A stretch of 44,117 nt of DNA, taken from contig DTSE01000417.1 in NCBI GenBank assembly GCA_012965515.1, positions 10,802 to 54,918 on the forward strand, in the 5' to 3' direction. Source of the DNA: Candidatus Melainabacteria bacterium. Lineage in GTDB: Bacteria > Cyanobacteriota > Vampirovibrionia > Obscuribacterales > Obscuribacteraceae. Shown here in pieces: positions 35,195-42,988 of the stretch. Position 1 is the first letter of the stretch, and each line of letters begins with the position of its first letter. The position numbers and the translations under genes were made by a program. The notes beneath the pieces are model-generated. The model was not told the origin of the DNA, ran no database searches, and saw only the letters and a program-made list of their open reading frames with translations.

Positions 35195-35662
35195 CTATTT
35201 CTTTTTCTTCTCTGGCTTCTCAGCTTTTTCAGCCTTCTCTGCCGGCACCAATTGATCGATGGCGTCAGTAAGCGCGTCAACCTTTTCCATTGGAATGGCG
35301 ACACCCTTCTTGGTCGGCTTTTCTTCTTGATCCTTGTCGAGATACCATTCGCGAATATGAAGATATCTGGTGCCGCGATATTCACCAACGTATACGTTGA
35401 TCGACTCGCCGCGAGCCTTTTCGTGCACGGTCACTCTCTCATCGAGCGATCCGTCCGACGGACCGATTTGCGAAATCGCATCTTTCAATGCTTCGCATTT
35501 CTCCACAGGTAGTGCCACACCTTTCTTGGTCGGCTTTTCTTCTTGATCTTTGTCGAGATACCATTCGCGGATATGCAGATATCTGGTACCGCGATACTCG
35601 CCGATGTAGACGTTAATCGTCTCGCCTCGAGCCTTTTCATGAACAGTGATACGCTCTTCCAA
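35195..35662 (-). CDS. Tandem PC4-like ssDNA-binding protein
   Basis: A 155-residue protein made of two nearly identical copies of one domain (residues 3-66 and 74-137), then a Lys/Glu-rich tail. Each copy reads NVYxGEYRGTRYLHIREW and later EEKPTKKGVAxP, which matches the PC4/p15 transcriptional coactivator fold (bacterial relatives such as YdbC bind single-stranded DNA). The copies match at ~54 of 64 positions. PC4 proteins normally act as dimers of one domain, so this is probably a fused dimer. The TTG start follows GAGGAGG by 8 bases. Role: nucleic-acid binding; precise function unknown. Confidence 0.8.
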   Translation of the reverse strand: MEERITVHEKARGETINVYIGEYRGTRYLHIREWYLDKDQEEKPTKKGVALPVEKCEALKDAISQIGPSDGSLDERVTVHEKARGESINVYVGEYRGTRYLHIREWYLDKDQEEKPTKKGVAIPMEKVDALTDAIDQLVPAEKAEKAEKPEKKKK

Positions 35663-35810
35663 TGGATGTTCCTCCTCACCACTAAGTCTGAGAGTTTTGT
35701 TCTTAACCGATTTATCGGCGACTCAAGACTCTAAACGGGTCTATTTCCTTCTTCAATCTGCCACTTGAAAGACAATCTTTAACTGATCTCAGTATATCTA
35801 TTACTTTAAA

Positions 35811-35858
35811 AGATCTAGATCTGATAATCATAAGGATCAAGATCTCAGGTCAAGATCT
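35811..35858. promoter_or_regulatory. Cluster of AGATCT palindromes
   Basis: Four AGATCT sites start at 35811, 35817, 35840 and 35853, and two more GATC sites lie at ~35785 and ~35833. They sit in the 230-bp gap between the tandem PC4 gene and obgE. Such a cluster is much denser than chance and could be operator sites or a methylation-sensitive region. Confidence 0.4.
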
Positions 35859-35892
35859 CTGCTAGTTTATCTGTCACTGATACTTACAACTT

Positions 35893-37209
35893 ATGAGCCA
35901 ATTTATAGATCACGTCCAAATTAGCGTACGTTCGGGCGACGGCGGCAACGGTGTCATCGCTTGGCGCAGAGAGAAATACGAGCCTCTAGGGGGTCCTGCC
36001 GGCGGCAATGGCGGGCGCGGGGCACATGTCTATATTGAGGCGACAAACGACCTGACTACGCTCGTAGAATTCCGTTTCAAAGCGATTTTTGAGGCGGAGA
36101 ACGGCGAGCGCGGACGCTCCAAGAACCAGCATGGCAAACAGGGCAAGGATCTCGTCATTAGAGTGCCGGTTGGCACCCTTATCAGGGACAGGACTGACGG
36201 GCACGTCATTGCCGACCTGGTCGCCCCCGGACAAAGAGCGCTTGTCGCCGAAGGAGGCCGTGGAGGTCGCGGCAACAGCATGATGGCTACCCCTACCAAA
36301 CGCTCGCCCTATTACTGCGAGCCGGGAGAAAGGGGCGTCGAAAGACAGCTCGAGCTGGAATTGAAATTGCTCGCCGATGTAGGCTTGATTGGTTTGCCCA
36401 ACGCCGGCAAATCGACACTTTTATCGGTCATATCCAATGCAAAACCGAAGATCGCAGCATATCCGTTCACAACCTTAGAACCCAATCTGGGTGTGGCATA
36501 CGATCCATCCGGCAAAGCTTTTGTCGTGGCCGACATTCCGGGACTGGTCGAGGGTGCGTCGAGCGGAGTCGGCCTGGGACACGATTTTCTGCGACATATT
36601 GAACGCACTCGAGTGCTCGTACACTTGGTCGACAGCAGCTCTGAGACGATCGAAGAGGATATGAAAACAATCCTCAACGAACTCGATCTCTTCAGCGACA
36701 AATTGAAGGAGCTACCGCGTTTGGTGGCACTCAACAAAATAGACCTGATGGATGCCGATGAAGCTGAAGCCCTTAAACAAAGGGTGGAGAAGTTTCTCAA
36801 GAAACAATACAAAGGAAAGGAAGGAAGACTTCAAGGCGTTCATCTTATATCGGCGCAGGGACAAATCGGCATAAGAGAGTTGATCGCTACCTTGAGCCGC
36901 AAACTGGAAGAGTTCAAATCGCCAGAGCCTGTGGTCGATCCAGCCATTGTGATTAGCGATGAGGCGGCCTCGGAAAGACCAGACGATACCTTCTCAGTCA
37001 TGCGCAAGAAGAATGTCTTCTTCCTCACCGGCCATCGAGCAGAAAAAATTGTCGAAGTGACCAACCTCAAAGAACCCGAGTCACTGGCGCACATGTTCAA
37101 TGTGCTCAGGGCGATGGGCGTCATTGACGCATTGCTGCAAGCGGGAGCGTCGCAAGGTTCGGAAGTTGTAGTGAACGGAATCACGTTCTCTTTCGGCGAC
37201 CACATGTAA
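35893..37209 (+). CDS. obgE: GTPase Obg (ObgE/CgtA)
   Basis: A 438-residue Obg GTPase, which binds the 50S ribosomal subunit and links ribosome assembly to stress and growth. Domains in order: Gly-rich OBG fold (~1-158, starting FIDHVQISVRSGDGGNGV), G domain (~159-330) with P-loop GLPNAGKS (167-174), switch region YPFTTLEPNLG, DIPGLVEGAS and NKIDLMD, and a C-terminal OCT domain (~365-438, ending NGITFSFGDHM). All parts are full length. It is divergent from the tandem PC4 gene. Confidence 0.98.
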   Translation: MSQFIDHVQISVRSGDGGNGVIAWRREKYEPLGGPAGGNGGRGAHVYIEATNDLTTLVEFRFKAIFEAENGERGRSKNQHGKQGKDLVIRVPVGTLIRDRTDGHVIADLVAPGQRALVAEGGRGGRGNSMMATPTKRSPYYCEPGERGVERQLELELKLLADVGLIGLPNAGKSTLLSVISNAKPKIAAYPFTTLEPNLGVAYDPSGKAFVVADIPGLVEGASSGVGLGHDFLRHIERTRVLVHLVDSSSETIEEDMKTILNELDLFSDKLKELPRLVALNKIDLMDADEAEALKQRVEKFLKKQYKGKEGRLQGVHLISAQGQIGIRELIATLSRKLEEFKSPEPVVDPAIVISDEAASERPDDTFSVMRKKNVFFLTGHRAEKIVEVTNLKEPESLAHMFNVLRAMGVIDALLQAGASQGSEVVVNGITFSFGDHM

Positions 37210-37216
37210 TAAGCAA

Positions 37217-37245
37217 CAAAAAACCGCCCTGTGAGGACGGTTTCA
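37217..37245 (-). terminator. Terminator between obgE and the small basic gene
   Basis: AAACCG-C-CCT and AGG-A-CGGTTT pair around GTG with one C·A mismatch. On the minus strand it is followed by a T-run (GGCGGTTTTTTG), so it fits the end of the small gene at 37268-37414. It also lies just past obgE and may serve both. Confidence 0.7.
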
Positions 37246-37267
37246 AAAAACTGCTCGAGAGCTAAGC

Positions 37268-37414
37268 TTAGCCTTCAGCTTTTGCTTCTTCCTTTTCAAC
37301 AGCTACAGCCTGTCTTTCGGCACGGCGAATATTTGCTGCTTTGGTTTGAACTCTCTTCTTTTGCTTGCGAGCGAGTACTTTTTCAGCTCGCTTCATTCCA
37401 CGTTGCTGTGCCAT
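37268..37414 (-). CDS. 48-residue basic protein
   Basis: A 48-residue frame starting MAQQRGMKRAEKVLARKQKK and ending EKEEAKAEG; about a third of the residues are Lys or Arg. A very strong ribosome binding site (GGAGG, 6 bases upstream) and a terminator just past the stop (37217-37245) support a real gene. The charge and length fit a ribosome- or nucleic-acid-binding small protein. No family was recognised. Confidence 0.65.
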   Translation of the reverse strand: MAQQRGMKRAEKVLARKQKKRVQTKAANIRRAERQAVAVEKEEAKAEG

Positions 37415-37583
37415 TTTTTCCTCCAGGCGGTGAAGCGACAATTTGAGACAAAACTCATAATGCGCGCGTCGATAGGTCTCTGTGTTGGCGCATAGCCACC
37501 GGGAACCAAAGCTGGATGCTGATGCATCAAAAAAGAACCTCGGTCCCGAGATATAGAGACGATATTTTACTACAAGAAGCTCC

Positions 37584-37656
37584 GTAGGGGCGACGCCATG
37601 CGTCGCGCCGCGTTACAGGACTTTCAAAACCGGGCGATTCATGGCAGCGCCCCTAC
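37584..37656. repeat. Pair of palindromic repeats plus partial copies
   Basis: A complete unit at 37584-37609 (flank GTAG, stem GGGCGACGC/GCGTCGC with an extra GCC, loop CAT) and a degraded reverse copy at 37632-37656 with CTAC flank. Shorter fragments with GGGCCCCTAC and GGGCCTCTAC follow up to ~37700. It lies between the 48-residue basic gene and the Nudix gene. Confidence 0.7.
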
Positions 37657-37692
37657 AAACTCCACAAAGGGCCCCTACACCCAAAAGGGCCT

Positions 37693-38169
37693 CTACACCC
37701 AGAGATTGCCAAGATACTCGATGCCTTCTGGGTCACCGTGCGACAGGTTCTTCAGAATGTACTCCGCGACCGGCGGAAAGAGCGTCACCTTCTCCAGATC
37801 ATCGATGGGAATGTAATCTACACCGGCAAGAACAGGCTCATTGCCGACTTTCAGCGTGCCGCCAATCTCCTTTGCCTTCAAATAGACATTGACAATGTGG
37901 CGAGAGCGGTCTGGTGCAATGGCTTCGGAAAGAAAGAGGAAGCGAACCACCTCGACGTCCAACCCTGTCTCTTCCTTGATCTCCCGAACCGCACACTCAG
38001 CAAAGGTTTCGCCATACTCGAGCCGCCCACCCGGCAATACCCAATACTGCCGATTGCCCTTGCGGTGCCGGACCAGCAATATTTTTCTATCTGGCGAAAT
38101 CACGATGACGGACACTCTCGTAGTCGGTATCGTGTATCCAGGTTTTCTCCTGAAACGTGCTCTAGCCAA
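37693..38169 (-). CDS. Nudix hydrolase
   Basis: A 158-residue Nudix enzyme, a metal-dependent pyrophosphohydrolase of nucleoside diphosphates linked to another group. The full Nudix box is GRLEYGETFAECAVREIKEE followed by TGL, with all the metal-binding Glu residues. The N-terminus is basic (MARARFRRKPGY). The start is TTG with AGGT six bases upstream. Substrate not predictable. It stands alone between the palindromic repeats downstream and the 473-bp gap before pheS. Confidence 0.93.
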   Translation of the reverse strand: MARARFRRKPGYTIPTTRVSVIVISPDRKILLVRHRKGNRQYWVLPGGRLEYGETFAECAVREIKEETGLDVEVVRFLFLSEAIAPDRSRHIVNVYLKAKEIGGTLKVGNEPVLAGVDYIPIDDLEKVTLFPPVAEYILKNLSHGDPEGIEYLGNLWV

Positions 38170-38642
38170 GCGGTTACCTGATTGTCGTGAGGGATTCCGT
38201 TTAGTTTTCGGGCGCAGGCTGCGTTATGTTTCGCTTCTCGAGCCAAATTCTCTATTTAGCTTTCTTTACAGCGCCGCTTCTAATTGAATTTTACGCCATT
38301 TGAAAGAAAGCTCAGAAATTTAGGATAGCGCCTGAAGCACACAACTTGCGGTGGGCTTTTTGTGAAATCTGCTGGCAATGCCTGACAGTGAGCGGGAAGT
38401 GTAGAAACGCAAAGACCGCCGGCCAATGTTCAAAATCTTATATGCTGTTCTGTTACTGTTAGAAATCTGCCGGCGGAATTGTCCGGCGCCGCGAGTGATT
38501 GGCGAGCGCCAGGGCGGCGAGTTTCAGCCGATTGCTAGAGCGCATGCCATAAGCAAGCGACAGCGCGGCGGTCATGAACGAGCGCTTTTGCTCTGGTTGT
38601 AAACAAGCGCTAATGCGCTTCAGGAAGGTTGCAAAGAATTCG
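38170..38642. other. 473-bp stretch upstream of pheS, no gene recognised
   Basis: Between the divergent Nudix gene and pheS. It contains AT-rich DNA (38230-38320) and GC-rich stretches near 38420 and 38470-38540. No T-box, leader peptide with Phe codons, terminator or ncRNA was recognised. The pheST promoter must be here. Confidence 0.5.
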
Positions 38643-39683
38643 ATGAGTGTTGAAAATTTAGAAAGAGAGCTTAGAGAATTGAATGAAAAAGCCCTGGCGG
38701 ATTTTGCGCAGGCAACGACTTCGGCAGCATTGGAAGAACTGAGGCTGCAGTATCTCGGGCAGAAAGGCTCGCTGAGCACGATTATGCGCGGGCTTTCGAA
38801 TATCGACAAGGCTGACCGCCCGCGCATCGGACAGCTGGCCAACGAGATCAAGCAAGAAGTGGAAGGCGCTCTCGATAAACAGAAAGACGCGCTTTACAGA
38901 AGTGAACTAGACGCCAGACTGAAAGATGAAGGCATCGATGTTACTTTGCCCGGACGCGCAATCTCGCAGGGGCACTTGCACCCGCTCACTCAAGTTACCG
39001 AAGAAATCATCAACATCTTTTACGGAATGGGCTATGAAGTTGCCGAAGGTCCGGAAGTCGAGACCGATTATTACAACTTCGACGCACTGAATACACCGCT
39101 AAGCCACCCTGCCCGAGACGAGCAAGACACGTTCTACACCAACATCGGTCCGCAAGTACTTTTGCGCAGTCAAACGTCCACGGTGCAAATTCGTGTCATG
39201 GAAAATAAAAAGCCGCCGCTGAAAATCATTTCGCCCGGACGCGTTTATCGCAACGAAGAGGTCAATGCTCGGAAATACCCGCTATTCCACCAGGTAGAAG
39301 GTTTGCTCATCGACAAGGATGTGACCTTCGGGCAATTGAGCGCGACTCTCAATGAGTTCATCCGCTTGCTGTTTGGCAAACCGCTTAAGACTCGCCTGCG
39401 TCCGGACTTCTTTCCGTTCACAGAGCCCTCGGCAGAAATGGACAGCCAATGCCCGTTTTGCATGGGCAGTGGTTGCCGCACTTGCGGTCACCGCGGGTGG
39501 TTAGAACTATTAGGCTGCGGCATGGTTGATCCGAACGTTTTACAAGCAGTCGGAATCGATCCCGAAGAGTGGAGCGGATTCGCTTTCGGTATGGGTGTAG
39601 AGCGGCTGGCAATGCTGAAATACGGCGTCACCGATATTCGCAACTTCTTCACCAACGATGTGAAATTCCTCAGTCAGTTTTAG
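38643..39683 (+). CDS. pheS: Phenylalanine-tRNA ligase, alpha subunit
   Basis: A 346-residue PheS, the catalytic half of the (alpha-beta)2 enzyme that charges tRNA-Phe. A coiled-coil N-terminus (LERELRELNEKALADF, QYLGQKGSLSTIMRGL) that binds tRNA is followed by the class II core: motif 2 ISPGRVYRNEEVNARKYPLF, FHQVEGLLIDKDVTFGQL, FTEPSAEMD, LLGCGMVDPNVL and motif 3 GFAFGMGVERLAML. A Cys-rich insert, CPFCMGSGCRTCG, is present. The ATG at 38643 gives the family length; upstream ATGs (38574, 38613) add nothing conserved. Followed by pheT after 105 bp. Confidence 0.98.
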   Translation: MSVENLERELRELNEKALADFAQATTSAALEELRLQYLGQKGSLSTIMRGLSNIDKADRPRIGQLANEIKQEVEGALDKQKDALYRSELDARLKDEGIDVTLPGRAISQGHLHPLTQVTEEIINIFYGMGYEVAEGPEVETDYYNFDALNTPLSHPARDEQDTFYTNIGPQVLLRSQTSTVQIRVMENKKPPLKIISPGRVYRNEEVNARKYPLFHQVEGLLIDKDVTFGQLSATLNEFIRLLFGKPLKTRLRPDFFPFTEPSAEMDSQCPFCMGSGCRTCGHRGWLELLGCGMVDPNVLQAVGIDPEEWSGFAFGMGVERLAMLKYGVTDIRNFFTNDVKFLSQF

Positions 39684-39788
39684 GCTATCGAGAATTTCGC
39701 GCAGAAAACCACGCGAAACAACCTCTCCTTACTCTCAAAACCGGCTATTTTTCTTGATTTCCAAAGGACACAAAAGGGCGTTACTGCA

Positions 39789-42383
39789 ATGAAGCTTTCA
39801 TACAAATGGTTGAGTGAATTTGTCGATTTGTCAGGCATAACGCCTGAAGAAGTGGCTGAGAAGCTGACTATGAACGCCTTTGAGGTGGAGGACATTCACC
39901 TGGTGGGAGCCAACATCACGGGTCCGCTTGTTGTCGGCAAAATTCTAGAAATTCATCAGCACCCGAATGCCGACAAGATTCGCCTCACTAAAGTGCTTCT
40001 AAAAGAAGATAGTGAGCCGGTAGAGATTGTTTGCGGGGCATCCAATATCGAAGTCGGCCATATTATTCCGGTGGCGCTGCCTGGTGCGATCGTAATCAAT
40101 AGAAAGGATGGCTCGCCTCTGCCGATCAAGAGATCCGAGATTCGCGGTGTGACTTCGAACGGCATGCTGTGCTCACCTTCGGAGCTTGGGCTCCAAGGTT
40201 TTGATGTCGATGGAATTCTCATTCTCTCCGACCTCGAACAAATTTCCATCAAAGGCAATGGCATCAAGATCGGTGCCGATGCAAAAGAAGTTTTGGAACT
40301 GAGCTCGGACTCCGTTCTCAATGTCGGCTCCCGCTCGAACAGAGGAGACGCATTGTCTGTTATCGGACTGGCGCGCGAAGTTGCTGCATTAACGGGTCGT
40401 GCGATGAAAGTTGCGGTCTCTGACCTGAGCAAGCACGGCAAGCAAATCAAACCAAACCAAGCCATAACCACCCGCATAGAGAACGAAGAAGATTGTCCCC
40501 TTCTCACCATCCGTTATATAGAAGGGTTGAAGGTGGGTCCGTCGCCCAGAGAAATTGTTCGCAAGTTGGAAGCGATTGGCGTGCGTTCGGTCAACAATGT
40601 CGTGGACATCACAAACTATGTGATGCACGAGATGGGTCAGCCACTGCACGCTTACGATGTTTCAAAACTGCAAAGCAAAGTGATTCAAGCCCGCCGTGCA
40701 AAGGCTGGTGAAACACTGGTAACCATCAACGAAAAAGAACAAAAGCTCACGGACGAAGTATTAGTAATCGCAGGCGAGAATGAAGTTCTTGGCGTAGCTG
40801 GAGTGATGGGAGGCAAGGGCTCCGAAATTTCCGACGATACGGTAGCCATCGCCCTTGAAGCGGCAGCATTCTCGCAAGCACGGGTTCGCAGAGGAAGCCG
40901 ACTGCTCGGACTGTCCAGCGACAGCAGCTTGAGATTCGAGCGTGGTGTCGATGTGGAGTCAGTAATCGCAGCGTCCGACCGAGCAGCCAGTCTGATAATG
41001 CAATATTGCAGCGCCACTAAAGACGGTGCAGGCTTTGCAGAGATGGCAAAGAGCGGCAAGGAAACAGTTGAGAAAACAGTCGTGTCTGTCCGCATGCCCA
41101 GAGTGAAAAAGCTCTTGGACATTGACATTACCGCGCAAGCGGCTGGCAAACTGATCGAGCCTCTCGGATTCGGCTACGAGGCAAAAGACGACCAATTGTC
41201 CGTTAGAGTGCCAAGTTTCCGCTCAGGAGATGTGACACGCGAAATAGATGTCATTGAAGAAATCGCGCGCATCTATGGCTTCGACAAATTGCCGAGCGGG
41301 ATGCCGACCAATACGATTCCTCCACAGGCTCCGAATCAAACCGTAAACCGCATCAAGCGTTCGCTTCTTGCCTCGGGATTGAGCGAAGCCTGGGTTTCGA
41401 GTTTGGTGAGGAGCGAAAGCAAGAAGGGTGAAAACAATCCAAATGGTCTGGCCACGTTGGAAAACGAAGAGCGGCTAGTGGCTGTATTGAACCCGCTTTC
41501 CGAAGACCACGAAGTATTGCGCCAAAGCTTGATTCCAGGGCTGGCGCAGACTGCGGCTTATAACTACGATCACGGCAATAAAGATGTTTTCTTGTTCGAA
41601 GTCGGTCGGATCTATTTGAAGAAAGAAGCGAAAGACACCAAACAAGAGCGCGGCGAAACAGGCGTCGAAGAGCGCACGAAAGTGGCTGGTTTGCTCATGG
41701 GTAAACGGGCTTCGAGCTTGTGGCAATCAAAACCGACCGCTGCACCCAACGATTCAGCAAAATATGAGACAGTGCCCGAAGAAGCGCACGACTTCTATCG
41801 CGCCAAAGGAGTAGTCGAGCAACTGCTTCTGCAAGCCGGCGCAGACTTGGCTCGAGTCAAGTTTTTCCATTCCAATCGCCTGCCTGGATGTTTACATCCG
41901 TTTAGAGCCTGCGAGATCATTTGGTCGAAAAATCCAAATGTCACCGCCAACGCTCCAGAAGCGCAAGTAGTCAGGCTGGGCTTCGTTGCGGAATTGCATC
42001 CAGGCTTCACTGACAGCCTGAAGTTTGCCGAGCGCGCCGCAGTATTCGAACTAGATATCGATCAGATACAAAAGCTGACCATCCCTGCGACATTCACCCC
42101 CCTGCCATCCACACAGCCGCTCTCTCGCGACCTGACCGCCGATGTGGATGTGTCACTGGACCACGCCTCTGTAGAATCTTGTATTCGATCGGCGGCAGGA
42201 GGTACTCTCAAGCAAGTCGATCTTGTCAGCTTGTTCCAGCTCAGCGACGGAAAGAAAAGCCTTTCCTACCGGTTGATTTTTTCAGGAGACCAGGAGCCTT
42301 TGACCACCGAAGAGGTCGACAAGCGCCTGGCAAAAATCAGAGAAAGTCTCCAATCCAGGCTTGGCGCTACATTCAGGCTGTAA
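39789..42383 (+). CDS. pheT: Phenylalanine-tRNA ligase, beta subunit
   Basis: An 864-residue PheT, partner of PheS. It begins MKLSYKWLSEFVDL, then a tRNA-binding (EMAP-like) domain with KILEIHQHPNADKIRLTKV, a B3/B4 domain used for editing of mischarged tyrosine (~200-400, containing VNNVVDITNYVMHEMGQPLH and LLGLSSDSSLRFERGVD), the B5 DNA-binding-like domain (~425-500), a degenerate class II core, and a C-terminal ferredoxin-fold anticodon-binding domain (QPLSRDLTADVDVSLDHASV). It is 60 or so residues longer than most, with charged inserts around 620-680. It should be co-transcribed with pheS. Confidence 0.98.
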   Translation: MKLSYKWLSEFVDLSGITPEEVAEKLTMNAFEVEDIHLVGANITGPLVVGKILEIHQHPNADKIRLTKVLLKEDSEPVEIVCGASNIEVGHIIPVALPGAIVINRKDGSPLPIKRSEIRGVTSNGMLCSPSELGLQGFDVDGILILSDLEQISIKGNGIKIGADAKEVLELSSDSVLNVGSRSNRGDALSVIGLAREVAALTGRAMKVAVSDLSKHGKQIKPNQAITTRIENEEDCPLLTIRYIEGLKVGPSPREIVRKLEAIGVRSVNNVVDITNYVMHEMGQPLHAYDVSKLQSKVIQARRAKAGETLVTINEKEQKLTDEVLVIAGENEVLGVAGVMGGKGSEISDDTVAIALEAAAFSQARVRRGSRLLGLSSDSSLRFERGVDVESVIAASDRAASLIMQYCSATKDGAGFAEMAKSGKETVEKTVVSVRMPRVKKLLDIDITAQAAGKLIEPLGFGYEAKDDQLSVRVPSFRSGDVTREIDVIEEIARIYGFDKLPSGMPTNTIPPQAPNQTVNRIKRSLLASGLSEAWVSSLVRSESKKGENNPNGLATLENEERLVAVLNPLSEDHEVLRQSLIPGLAQTAAYNYDHGNKDVFLFEVGRIYLKKEAKDTKQERGETGVEERTKVAGLLMGKRASSLWQSKPTAAPNDSAKYETVPEEAHDFYRAKGVVEQLLLQAGADLARVKFFHSNRLPGCLHPFRACEIIWSKNPNVTANAPEAQVVRLGFVAELHPGFTDSLKFAERAAVFELDIDQIQKLTIPATFTPLPSTQPLSRDLTADVDVSLDHASVESCIRSAAGGTLKQVDLVSLFQLSDGKKSLSYRLIFSGDQEPLTTEEVDKRLAKIRESLQSRLGATFRL

Positions 42384-42410
42384 TTACGCATATTTCTGCC
42401 TGGGGTTTTG

Positions 42411-42860
42411 ATGCAACGCCTGAGTATACGGACTTCTTGGCCGCTTTTAGCTGCGCTCGTCCTGTGCGTGAGCGGGTTGAATTATGGCTTGCCGAAGGTT
42501 TTCGCCGCCAACTGCATGGAAGTGCCGCTGCTTCCACTTTTAATCATTGAGGTCGGCGCCAGTCTGGCCGCAGCCGTTCTCTTTTACGGCGAAGCTTCGC
42601 CCATTCAAGTCATAAAATTGGCGCTTGTCATTTTGGCATTGACCGGCGCCATTGCTGGTATTGCGCACCTCGTCAATGAAAACGTATTTTCCTCGGTACG
42701 ACTTCGTCCAGGCTCACAAGCGCCAGTCCTGACAATAAATTGGGTATTCTTATTGACCGTGAATATTTCCGCAATTGCCGTGTCAAAAGCCTTGATCGTG
42801 CTCACCGCGGGGCAGACGGGCGGTCGACGAAGACCGAACAAAAGCGACAGCGACAGATAA
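42411..42860 (+). CDS. Small integral membrane protein
   Basis: A 149-residue protein with four predicted membrane helices (~9-28, 36-56, 62-86, 106-127) and a basic, Arg/Lys-rich C-terminus (GGRRRPNKSDSDR). It starts 27 bases after pheT, with GGGG five bases before the ATG. A TTG one codon earlier is an alternative. Possibly a four-helix MauE/DoxX-type membrane protein, based on helix layout and LPLLIIEVGASLAAAVLF; this is a weak guess. Function unknown. Confidence 0.7.
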   Translation: MQRLSIRTSWPLLAALVLCVSGLNYGLPKVFAANCMEVPLLPLLIIEVGASLAAAVLFYGEASPIQVIKLALVILALTGAIAGIAHLVNENVFSSVRLRPGSQAPVLTINWVFLLTVNISAIAVSKALIVLTAGQTGGRRRPNKSDSDR

Positions 42861-42988
42861 TTACTGAATTGTCGCTTTCAAGGGGCGATTTCATGTCTTC
42901 AAACCTGTTCAGTTTGCACCGTAAACGCTGTGTGGCAGGGTATATTGAACTTAGTTTTTCATATAGATATCAAGGACCGATCTTTTAA

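Noticed and set aside
38170..38642. T-box riboswitch or Phe leader peptide upstream of pheS
   Set aside because: No T-box consensus, no specifier hairpin and no Phe-rich short frame before a terminator could be seen.
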